Shown here: positions 4,934 through 12,751 of the stretch, piece after piece
How the letters are laid out: the number at the start of each line of letters is the position of its first letter
How positions within the stretch are numbered: the stretch's first letter is position 1
NCBI GenBank assembly: GCA_937934385.1
Contig: CALGZV010000343.1
Location: forward strand, 1 to 14,553
Direction of reading: 5' to 3'
DNA: 14,553 nucleotides
From: an uncultured Clostridia bacterium
Lineage (GTDB): Bacteria; Bacillota; Clostridia; Oscillospirales; CAG-272
Program-made: the position numbers and the translations under genes
The notes under the pieces: generated by a model
Database searches by the model: none
Seen by the model: only the letters and a program-made list of their open reading frames with translations
Told to the model about the DNA's origin: nothing

Positions 4934-6160
4934 ATGAAAATATTAAATTTCGGTTCCAGCAATATTGATTATGTATATTCAATGGATCATATTGTGGAAT
5001 CCGGAGAAACCGAGATGACAAGCGGACTGGAATTATTTGCGGGCGGTAAGGGACTAAATCAGTCAATCGCTATATCAAAGGCGGGTGCTAAGGTATATCA
5101 TGCCGGATGTATCGGAAACGACGGCGGAATGCTTATGGATTTCCTTAACGATAGCGGAGTTGACACATCTTATATAAAAAGAGTTGACGTTAAGAACGGA
5201 CATGCTGTTATTCAGGTTGGCAAGAATGGAGAAAATTCTATATTTCTTCATCCCGGATCAAATTCCATGATAACTAAAGAGATAGTTTCCGAGACGCTTT
5301 CCGATTTCGGCTGCGGTGATATTCTGCTTCTTCAGAACGAAATAAACAATATAGAATTTATAATAAAAGAGGCGTATGCCAAGGGAATGCGTGTTATACT
5401 TAATCCGTCACCTCTCGATGAAAGTATATTCAGAATAGATTTCAGTATGCTTTCATACCTTATACTGAATGAGATCGAGGCGAGAGCCATTACCGGATTT
5501 TCGGAATCCGACAGAATACTCAATTATTTTAAAGAAACATATCCGGAGCTTAAAATCATGCTTACTCTCTGCAGTGCAGGCTGTATTTATTCGGACGGAG
5601 ATCTGAGGCTGCATCATCCTGCATTTAGGGTTGATGCGGTAGATACGACTGCTGCCGGGGATACGTTTACCGGATATTTTTTAGCGGGCATAGCACGCGG
5701 GGATGATTTCCCTGGGATAATAAAAAAGGCATCCGCCGCTGCGGCTATATCGGTTTCGAGAAACGGGGCAGCGCCGTCGATTCCGCATATAAAAGAAGTT
5801 GAAGATTTGCTTCCGTATTTTACTGTAAGCGGAAGTGACAGAAAAAGTGATCGGCTTCGCTGTCAGATAGACGGCTACATAAAGAATAATCTGAAATCAG
5901 CTTCGCTTGAATCGCTTGCGAATATTTTGGGATATTCAACAGCGTATACAGGCAATATAGTTAAAAAGGTGACCGACAATTCTTTTTCTGAACTTTTACA
6001 AAGTGTGCGGTGTGTAACAGCGGCAGATCTTCTGAAAAATACAGATATGCCGGTTTCAGAGATCATTCATACTGTCGGGTATGAGAACGAAAGTTTCTTT
6101 AGGAAAATATTCAAAGAGAAGTATGGTAAAAATCCATTGAAATTTAAAAATTCAATATAA
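4934..6160 (+). CDS. PfkB/ribokinase-family sugar kinase fused to an AraC-type DNA-binding domain
   Basis: A 408-residue two-domain protein. Residues 1-295 match a whole PfkB-family kinase of ribokinase type: an opening strand with the sugar-binding NID motif (10-12), GGKGLNQ (37-43), NPSP (157-160), LNE (178-180), and the second PfkB signature DTTAAGDTFTGYF (237-249) with catalytic base Asp243. Residues about 303-405 are a complete AraC/XylS DNA-binding domain with two helix-turn-helix units (SLESLANILGYS near 325-336, and PVSEIIHTVGYENESFFRKI at 373-392). Ordinary ribokinases end near residue 300, so the HTH is an addition. It is cytoplasmic; it may phosphorylate a sugar or sense it to control transcription. 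The start has a modest AGAGG site. It stands alone between terminators; its targets may include the GH95 genes (shared promoter block). Confidence 0.9.
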   Translation: MKILNFGSSNIDYVYSMDHIVESGETEMTSGLELFAGGKGLNQSIAISKAGAKVYHAGCIGNDGGMLMDFLNDSGVDTSYIKRVDVKNGHAVIQVGKNGENSIFLHPGSNSMITKEIVSETLSDFGCGDILLLQNEINNIEFIIKEAYAKGMRVILNPSPLDESIFRIDFSMLSYLILNEIEARAITGFSESDRILNYFKETYPELKIMLTLCSAGCIYSDGDLRLHHPAFRVDAVDTTAAGDTFTGYFLAGIARGDDFPGIIKKASAAAAISVSRNGAAPSIPHIKEVEDLLPYFTVSGSDRKSDRLRCQIDGYIKNNLKSASLESLANILGYSTAYTGNIVKKVTDNSFSELLQSVRCVTAADLLKNTDMPVSEIIHTVGYENESFFRKIFKEKYGKNPLKFKNSI

Positions 6161-6176
6161 CAGTTGCTTATAAAAA

Positions 6177-6231
6177 TACCCCTCTTGCAGGAATTTGATT
6201 TATAATTCGAACTTCTGTAGGGGGATATTTT
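6177..6231. terminator. Imperfect bidirectional terminator
   Basis: A bulged stem with CCCC (about 6179-6182) pairing to GGGG near 6220, further pairing of GCAGGAA with TTCTGTA, and T-rich flanks on both strands (TATTTT after on plus, GTATTTTT after on minus). It lies between convergent genes. Confidence 0.5.
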
Positions 6232-6272
6232 ATAAGTTGTTTGTTATCATTTTTAAGTGAGGCGTTATATTT

Positions 6273-7679
6273 TTATATGCTGTCTTGAATTTTCTTATTA
6301 TCCGCAATTTTAGACTTTATGTTCTCCGGAAATCCGTATTTTTCAATACGGTATGCCGAGTAATAGTATACAATTATTAGAAGCACAGCGCCTCCGAACC
6401 AGGAGACAGGCTCAGCAGCAACAATGCCGTTTTTAAATCCTGTGATACCGACTATAACAGCAACACCGGAGCGCATGATAAATTCAATGATTCCTGAAAT
6501 CATACTGATAAATGTATTACCCATACCCTGAAGAGCGGCTCTGTATACATAAAGAAGATATATTATGATAATGAACACACTCATTACAAAAAGATATAAA
6601 TATGCGGCGTCCCCCGCCTGAACCGCCGCTTCGGCTGTTTCAGCAGAAATAAACAGCATGGACAGAGACCTTCCGAAAAGTACCATAATCAGTGCCGTGA
6701 CGGCAGAGGTAACAGCGCTCAGTGCGACGGCAGCCCGGACGCCTTGTTTTATCCGATCCCATTTGCGGGCGCCGTAGTTTTGGCCTATATATGTAGTTAC
6801 GGCATAGCCATAAGAGATAGCAGCAATCTCAAGGATACCGTACAGCTTCGCGGCAGCCGTGAAGCCTGCGATGAACGGTGTGTCAAATCCGTTTACTACT
6901 GTTTGCACCGCCATTCCTCCGGCTGTAATGATTATATTTTGAAATGCAACGGGAATTCCGAGCTTTAAAAGCATTTTACTGTCAGATCGGCTGCATTTCA
7001 TATCATTAAGGCGGAATCGCAGTTCGGACATCCGCGAAATTTTAAGAGTACAGAGAAATCCTGCGGCGCACTGTGCGATCAAGGTAGCTATAGCAGCTCC
7101 GGCAATGCCGAGATGCAGTCCATACACTGCCCAAAGATCAAGAACAACATTTATTAAAGCTGCCGCTATCATTGCAACCAAAGGGGTTTTACTGTCTCCT
7201 ACGGCGCGCAATACCGATGAACAGAAGTTATAGAACATTGTTATCGGTATTCCAAGTATGAGAATCTCAGAATAGAGGTACGCCATGCTGCGGAGTTCCG
7301 GTTGAACATCAAGCAAGTCAAGACATGCCGGAAGCGTGGCAAGACTGATAATCGTTGCAATGACAGATATAATGATAGAAAGTGTTGCAGAAGCTCCTAT
7401 TGTTTTTCTGAGGGCGTTCTTATCACCTTTTCCGAAATTCTGAGACATTTTGACCGAGAAACCCTGTGTAAAACCCTGCGCAATTCCGACCGGAAGCCAG
7501 TTGAGCCATGCTACCGAACCGAGTGCGGCCAGTGCGCTCATTCCGACACCTTTACCGACGATGGCTGTATCTACTACTGTATAAAGCTGTTGAAAAATGT
7601 TTCCGAGCATCAGCGGAAGTGCGAAAAAAAACAGAAGTTTTATTGGCTTTCCTGATGTCATATTCTGATTTTTCTCCAT
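6273..7679 (-). CDS. MATE family multidrug/metabolite efflux transporter
   Basis: A 468-residue polytopic membrane protein, the usual MATE length, with about twelve membrane segments. The N terminus has the family pattern ALPLMLGNIFQQLYTVVDTAIVG (residues 20-42), with the conserved Gln-Leu-Tyr and Asp37; the second half repeats the fold, starting LLKLGIPVAFQNIIITAGG. MATE proteins export cationic drugs or metabolites in exchange for sodium ions or protons. The start has AAAGG about ten bases upstream; a second Met at residue 7 is possible. The gene starts 80 bases downstream of the tRNA-Pro gene on the same strand, with only about 40 bases after that gene's terminator and no visible promoter, so expression may depend on readthrough. 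Confidence 0.95.
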   Translation of the reverse strand: MEKNQNMTSGKPIKLLFFFALPLMLGNIFQQLYTVVDTAIVGKGVGMSALAALGSVAWLNWLPVGIAQGFTQGFSVKMSQNFGKGDKNALRKTIGASATLSIIISVIATIISLATLPACLDLLDVQPELRSMAYLYSEILILGIPITMFYNFCSSVLRAVGDSKTPLVAMIAAALINVVLDLWAVYGLHLGIAGAAIATLIAQCAAGFLCTLKISRMSELRFRLNDMKCSRSDSKMLLKLGIPVAFQNIIITAGGMAVQTVVNGFDTPFIAGFTAAAKLYGILEIAAISYGYAVTTYIGQNYGARKWDRIKQGVRAAVALSAVTSAVTALIMVLFGRSLSMLFISAETAEAAVQAGDAAYLYLFVMSVFIIIIYLLYVYRAALQGMGNTFISMISGIIEFIMRSGVAVIVGITGFKNGIVAAEPVSWFGGAVLLIIVYYYSAYRIEKYGFPENIKSKIADNKKIQDSI

Positions 7680-7710
7680 AATATTTTAACCTTTTAGAAA
7701 ATGGATCTTT

Positions 7711-7759
7711 TTGCAGAAAAAATAAAATCGGCAAAACACATCTGCATCTTGCCGATTTT
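7711..7759 (-). terminator. Intrinsic terminator after tRNA-Pro
   Basis: On the minus strand AAAATCGGCAA (7749-7759) pairs perfectly with TTGCCGATTTT (7724-7734), followed by ATTTTTTC. The hairpin begins at the last base of the tRNA CCA end. Confidence 0.85.
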
Positions 7760-7834
7760 GGTCTGAGTGACTGGACTTGAACCAGCGGCCTCTACCACCC
7801 CAAGGTAGCGCGCTCCCAACTGCGCCACACCCAG
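7759..7834 (-). tRNA. tRNA-Pro (GGG)
   Basis: A 76-base cloverleaf on the minus strand with encoded CCA. The acceptor CTGGGTG pairs with CACTCAG, the anticodon stem CTACC/GGTAG encloses loop TTGGGGT (anticodon GGG), and the T arm is GCTGG TTCAAGT CCAGT. All stems are well paired. Confidence 0.95.
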
Positions 7835-7848
7835 TTAGAACATATGAA

Positions 7849-7877
7849 ATTATATCATAAAGTTTATATTATGTCAA
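7849..7877 (-). promoter_or_regulatory. Promoter of tRNA-Pro (and perhaps the MATE gene)
   Basis: On the minus strand TTGACA (7872-7877), 17 bases, TATAAT (7849-7854), with an extended -10 TG. Start is about eight bases before the tRNA. Confidence 0.85.
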
Positions 7878-7995
7878 TACCATTTTTCAAAAAAAACAAT
7901 TTGGCAAGAAAAAATTACCTGGATATATAAATACGGACATTTTTGTGCCGATGTTTTATTTTTTAAAGTTTTTACTGATAAAATCTGCAAATGTC

Positions 7996-8024
7996 TTGAA
8001 TTAAATTTTTCAATATGATATACT
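7996..8024 (+). promoter_or_regulatory. Promoter of the GH95 fucosidase genes
   Basis: TTGAAT (7996-8001), 17 bases, TATACT (8019-8024), with an extended -10 TG at 8016-8017. The leader is about 66 bases. No operator repeat is obvious, but the -10 block matches the kinase-AraC promoter over 11 bases. Confidence 0.65.
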
Positions 8025-8096
8025 GTTTTCGTATTTAATATCTGAGTTAAAAACATAAACAACTTATATATTATCAAATTCGAAAGGAATATCACA

Positions 8097-10316
8097 ATGG
8101 AAAAAAAGATGCTCGAAGGCAGGATACTTTATCTTGCGAACGAGGCGAATAACTGGGAGGATTGCTCTCCTGTCGGCTGCGGAAATCTTGCGGCGATGCT
8201 GTACGGACATGTAGGTCATGAACGTATTCAGCTTAATGAGGAATTTATATGGGCAGGCGGACCGCTTGAAAATCCGAAGCGCATACGCGAGTGTATCGAT
8301 CATATGCTCGAAATGGTCAAAAGGGGTGAGGTGTCCGAGGCGGATCAGTGGGCACGGGATAATATGGACGATTGCTTTAACCGCATAAAATCCTATGAGA
8401 CGGCAGGCGATCTCTGTCTTGATATACACGGAGATGCGCCTGAGTTTGAGAATTATCGCCGTGAGATAGATCTTACCGACGGTTTTGCTTATGTTACATA
8501 TAAGCTCGGAGGAGTGAACTACCGCCGTGAACTTATCGCTTCGTATCCCGATAATGTTATCGCGTTCCGAATGACTGCGGATAAACCCGGTTCGATATCA
8601 TTCAAGTCTCATTTTGAGCGTGAGCAGGACAATTTTGTAAAGCGTGCGGACGGAAATATAATCACATTGACCGGCGAGACACAGTCCGGCGGACATATCT
8701 TTGAGATTAAACTCGGATTCTATGCGGACGGCGGATCGGTCAGCGTTTCACCTGAGGGTGCAGCAGTAAGCGGCGCTGACAGCTGTACGGTTTACATTAC
8801 GATCGAAACCAAGGGAAGCAGCAGACGGACTGCTCCGGATATAGAAAAGCTCACAGCGCGCGGATACGATGATATTAAGAAGATATCGGTCGCGGATCAC
8901 GCGGCTCTTATGAACCGCTCGGATATAACGGTTCTCGGCGATGACGATGCAAAGCAGTACCCTACGTCGGAGCGTCTTGAACGGCTTCGCGAGGGCAAGA
9001 GCGATAACGGAATGGCAACGCTGTATTTCAACTTCGGAAAATATCTTCTTATCGGAAGCAGCCGTCCGGGAACGCTGCCGGCAAATCTTCAGGGCAAGTG
9101 GTGTACAAATGTATTTGCACCGTGGAATTCTGATTATCATACCAATATCAATCTTCAGATGAACTATTGGCCTGTCGAAACGGCAAACCTGAGCGAATGT
9201 GCCGAACCGCTTTTTGATTATATGGACAAATTTCTTCTTGAAGCAGGTAAAAAGACAGCGCAGGAATGCTATCACTGCCGCGGAACCGTTCTTCATCATG
9301 TCAGCGACGTGTACGGTATGACCGCTCCTGCCGACGGTATATGGGGACTTTGGCCTCTCGGCGGCGCATGGCTCTGCTTCAATATGTGGGAGCATTATCT
9401 CTTTACACTTGACGAGGATTATCTCAGAAATATTGCGTATCCGTATATAAAGGAGAGTGCGAGATTTTTCCTTGATTATATGATCGAGGACGAAAACGGC
9501 GTACTGCTGTCAGGTCCCTCCACCTCTCCGGAAAACAGCTATAAGCTGAACGGCAAAGAGGCTATGCTTTGCATGTCTCCTACTATGGATATCGAGATTA
9601 TCGGCGGTCTTCTTGACTTTTACGTAAAAGCGGAAGAACTGCTCGGAATAGATGAGAAAATGGCTGATGAAGCGCGGACGGCTATCGGAAAAATGCCGCC
9701 TCTTAAACTCGGAAGTGACGGAAGGCTTCTTGAGTGGATGGAGGAATACGAAGAGGTAGATGTAGGCCACAGACATATCTCGCATGCTTTCGGACTTTAT
9801 CCCGGCTGGAGCATAACCTACGATAAAACGCCCGAGCTTTTTGCAGGAGTAAAGAAGTCGATCGAAAAGCGCCTTGCGGGCGGCGGAGCGCACACCGGCT
9901 GGAGCGCGGCATGGGTACTTAATCTTTACGCGCATATCCTTGACGGCAAGGGCGCGGGCGAGATGCTCAAAAAGCTCTTTACAAAGTCGACAAATACAAA
10001 TCTTCTTGACGAGCATCCTCCGTTCCAGATTGACGGTAACTTCGGCGGTACGGCTGCGATTGCCGAGATGGTTCTTCAGAGCCGTGACGGCATAGTAAGA
10101 TTGTTGCCTGCGATACCTGAAAACTGGAAAAGCGGTTCATTCCGCGGACTTTGTGTGCGCGGCGGATACGAGGCTGATGCGCAGTGGACTGACGGCAAGC
10201 TCGTTTCGTTCACGATCCGTTCGACTGTAGGTTCAGGAAAGCTTCATGTTTTTGCCGGCGGTAAGGAATACGACCTTGAGCTTGCAAATGGCGAATCGGT
10301 AAAAATCGACGCGTAA
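8097..10316 (+). CDS. GH95 family alpha-L-fucosidase, intracellular
   Basis: A 739-residue glycoside hydrolase of family 95, whose members remove terminal L-fucose (classically alpha-1,2-linked) with inversion. The N-terminal beta domain carries PVGCGNLAAMLYGHVGHERIQ (25-45) and the helical (alpha/alpha)6 domain the conserved core. By analogy with Bifidobacterium AfcA, the catalytic set is Asn350 and Asn352 in HTNINLQMNYWP, the acid Glu546 in GRLLEW, and Asp646 in PPFQIDGNFGG. His348 before the asparagines is the residue I recall as favouring fucose over L-galactose. There is no signal peptide, so the enzyme acts on imported oligosaccharides in the cytoplasm. AAAGGA precedes the start. It is followed in tandem by a broken paralogue and is on the same strand, probably in one transcript. 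Confidence 0.93.
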   Translation: MEKKMLEGRILYLANEANNWEDCSPVGCGNLAAMLYGHVGHERIQLNEEFIWAGGPLENPKRIRECIDHMLEMVKRGEVSEADQWARDNMDDCFNRIKSYETAGDLCLDIHGDAPEFENYRREIDLTDGFAYVTYKLGGVNYRRELIASYPDNVIAFRMTADKPGSISFKSHFEREQDNFVKRADGNIITLTGETQSGGHIFEIKLGFYADGGSVSVSPEGAAVSGADSCTVYITIETKGSSRRTAPDIEKLTARGYDDIKKISVADHAALMNRSDITVLGDDDAKQYPTSERLERLREGKSDNGMATLYFNFGKYLLIGSSRPGTLPANLQGKWCTNVFAPWNSDYHTNINLQMNYWPVETANLSECAEPLFDYMDKFLLEAGKKTAQECYHCRGTVLHHVSDVYGMTAPADGIWGLWPLGGAWLCFNMWEHYLFTLDEDYLRNIAYPYIKESARFFLDYMIEDENGVLLSGPSTSPENSYKLNGKEAMLCMSPTMDIEIIGGLLDFYVKAEELLGIDEKMADEARTAIGKMPPLKLGSDGRLLEWMEEYEEVDVGHRHISHAFGLYPGWSITYDKTPELFAGVKKSIEKRLAGGGAHTGWSAAWVLNLYAHILDGKGAGEMLKKLFTKSTNTNLLDEHPPFQIDGNFGGTAAIAEMVLQSRDGIVRLLPAIPENWKSGSFRGLCVRGGYEADAQWTDGKLVSFTIRSTVGSGKLHVFAGGKEYDLELANGESVKIDA

Positions 10317-10328
10317 ATACAAATAAAA

Positions 10329-10364
10329 ACGGAAATGCACGCCATTGACTGCGTGCATCTCCGT
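10329..10364 (+). repeat. Intergenic stem-loop between the GH95 genes
   Basis: ACGGAAATGCACGC (10329-10342) pairs with GCGTGCATCTCCGT (10351-10364), 14 positions with one mismatch and an 8-base loop. On the plus strand it is followed by A-rich, not T-rich, sequence, so it is not a normal terminator there; on the minus strand it is followed by TTTTTATTT. It may stabilise or process the mRNA, or reduce passage to the second gene. A weak TTGACT lies partly in the loop. Confidence 0.5.
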
Positions 10365-10400
10365 AAAAATATATAAAGATCCAGACGAGGTTTTTTAATA

Positions 10401-12603
10401 ATGGAAAAGAAAATGCTTGAAGGCAAGATACTCTACCTTGCAAATGAAGCTAATAACTGGGAGGACTGCTCTCCCGTAGGCTGCGGAAATCTCGCGGCAA
10501 TGCTGTACGGACATATCGGACACGAGCGCGTGCAGTTTAACGAAGAATTTATATGGGCGGGCGGTCCTCAGGAGAATCCGAAGCGTCTGCGCGAATGTAT
10601 GGATCATCTTCTTGAGATGATCAAAAAGGGCGAGATGTCCGAAGCTAACGATTGGGCCGAGGAGAACATGAAGGACTGCTTCATGGAGATCGGTTCATAT
10701 GAGACTGCCGGCGATCTTTGCTTCGATATACACGGTGACGATCCGAAATTTGAGGATTACCGCCGTGAGATAGATCTCACAGACGGAGTTGCATATGTTA
10801 CATATAAGCTTGACGGCGTAAACTATTGCAGAGAGCTTATCGCTTCATATCCCGACAATGTTATTGCTTTCCGTATGACCGCCGATAAACCCGGATCGAT
10901 CTCCTTTAAGGCTCATTTTGAGCGTGATAAGGATAACTTTGAGCGCAGTGTATGTGAGAATATCTACACACTTGTCGGTGAAACCCAGACGGGCGGACAT
11001 GTATTCGAGGTTAAGCTCGGATTCTATCCCGAAGGCGGATGTCTCGGTATGAGCAAAGAGGAGATCGTGCTTGATGGTGCCGACGCATGCACGGTATATG
11101 TTACGATCGAAACAAAGGGAAGCAGCAGACGCAGAACTCCCGATATCGCAAAGCTTGCAGCACGCGGCTATGTCTGTCGCAGACCACGCTGCGCTTATGA
11201 ACCGTTCGGATATAACGATCCTCGGTGACGACGATGCAAAGCAGTATCCGACGTCTGAGCGTCTTGAACGGCTCCGCGAAGGCAAGAGCGATAACGGCAT
11301 GGCAACTCTGTACTTTAACTTCGGAAAGTATCTTATGCTCGGCAGCAGCCGTCCCGGAACTCTTCCCGGAAACCTTCAGGGTAAATGGTGTACACATGTA
11401 TATGCTCCGTGGAATTCGGATTATCATACCAACATTAACCTTCAGATGAACTACTGGCCGGTAGAGACAGCCAATATCAGTGAGTGCGCGCTTCCGCTGT
11501 TTGACTATATGGATAATTTCCTGCTCGATCCCGGTAAAAAGACTGCTGAGGAATGTTATCACTGCCGCGGAACGGTCGTTCACCATGTCAGCGACGTTTA
11601 CGGAATGACTGCGCCGGTTGCCTGCATTCTCGGTCTTTGGCCTCTCGGCGGCGCATGGCTTTGCTTCAACATGTGGGAACACTATCTGTTCACGCTTGAT
11701 AAGGATTATCTGAAGAATATCGCGTATCCTTATATTCATGAGAGCGTTCGCTTCTGTCTCGACTATATGTTTGAGGATGAAAACGGAATGCTTCTTACCG
11801 GTCCGTCTAACTCACCTGAAAACTGCTATATATATAACGGAAAATCTGCACGTCTGTGCCTGTCTCCGACGATGGATACTGAGGTTATCAGCGGACTTCT
11901 CGAATTTTACATCGAAGCAGAACAGATCCTCGGACTTGATGCCGAGCTTGCAGCGGAAGCAAAAGCGGCACTGCCTAAGCTTCCTCCGCTCAGGATCGGC
12001 AGTGACGGAAGACTTATGGAGTGGATGGAGGAATACGAGGAGGAAGAACCCGGACATCGTCATATTTCTCACGCATTTGCACTATATCCCGGATGGGGTA
12101 TCACATACGATAAGACACCCGAGCTGTTTGCCGCTGTAAAGAAGTCTATAGAGGCACGTCTTGCCTGCGGCGGCGCGCATACCGGTTGGAGTGCGGCATG
12201 GGTACTCAATTTCTATGCTCATCTGCTCGATGGTAAGGGTGCAGGAGAGATGCTTAATAAACTCTTTACCAAGTCAACAAATACAAATCTTCTTGATGAA
12301 CATCCTCCGTTCCAGATCGACGGTAACTTCGGCGGAACGGCTGCGATCGCTGAAATGGTTCTCCAGAGCCGTGACGGCATAGTAAGACTGCTTCCTGCGA
12401 TACCTGAAAACTGGAAAAACGGTTCGTTCCGCGGACTCTGCGTGCGCGGCGGATATGAAGCTGATGCAAAATGGGCCGACGGAAAGGTAGTTTCTTTCAC
12501 TATCCGATCGACTGTAGGTTCCGGAAAGCTTCATGTTTTTGCAGGTGATAAGAAATACGATATTGAGCTTGCAAAGGGCGAATCCGCCACTGTAAATATC
12601 TGA
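10401..12603 (+). pseudogene. Second GH95 alpha-L-fucosidase, frameshifted by a 17-base deletion
   Basis: A tandem paralogue of the upstream gene, similar from the first Met to near the last residue. The frame from 10401 reads GH95 sequence to Tyr257 (codon 11169-11171) and then runs into a stop at 11226-11228. The rest continues in another frame from 11173 to the stop at 12601-12603. At this point the first copy has 18 bases coding DDIKKI; here only one base remains, so 17 were lost. Restoring them gives 739 codons, exactly the length of copy one. No other break is seen, and the catalytic residues survive (both Asn codons within 11430-11438, Glu 12019-12021, Asp 12319-12321), so inactivation looks recent. 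The start has a GAGG site ten bases upstream. Translation of the second part alone would lack the N-terminal beta domain. Confidence 0.88.
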
Positions 12604-12627
12604 AAAACAGAATAAAAAGATAAAGAT

Positions 12628-12675
12628 TGACCTCTGTATACTGCCGGTATACGGAGGTCAGTGTGTTTTTGTTTT
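12628..12675. terminator. Intrinsic terminator after the GH95 pair, probably bidirectional
   Basis: TGACCTCTGTATAC (12628-12641) pairs with GTATACGGAGGTCA (12647-12660) with one T-G wobble and a 5-base loop, followed by GTGTGTTTTTGTTTTG. On the minus strand it is followed by ATCTTTATCTTTTT, so it may also serve the convergent HAD-fusion gene. Confidence 0.8.
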
Positions 12676-12751
12676 GTCTCATATTATCATGATGAGCGAT
12701 AGCTTTTAATAATCACGGAGTGTTTGATGTACTTTTATAATTTTACAGAGT

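Noticed and set aside
8748..9395. Long minus-strand frame inside the first GH95 gene (215 codons)
   Set aside because: It is antisense to a clearly conserved catalytic domain; a similar antisense frame appears in the paralogue because the coding sequences are alike.
11071..11172. Use of 11071 as the start of an independent second GH95 protein
   Set aside because: The first 34 codons have no GH95 similarity and overlap the true frame of the first part; homology begins only at 11173, so this is a frameshift, not a new gene.
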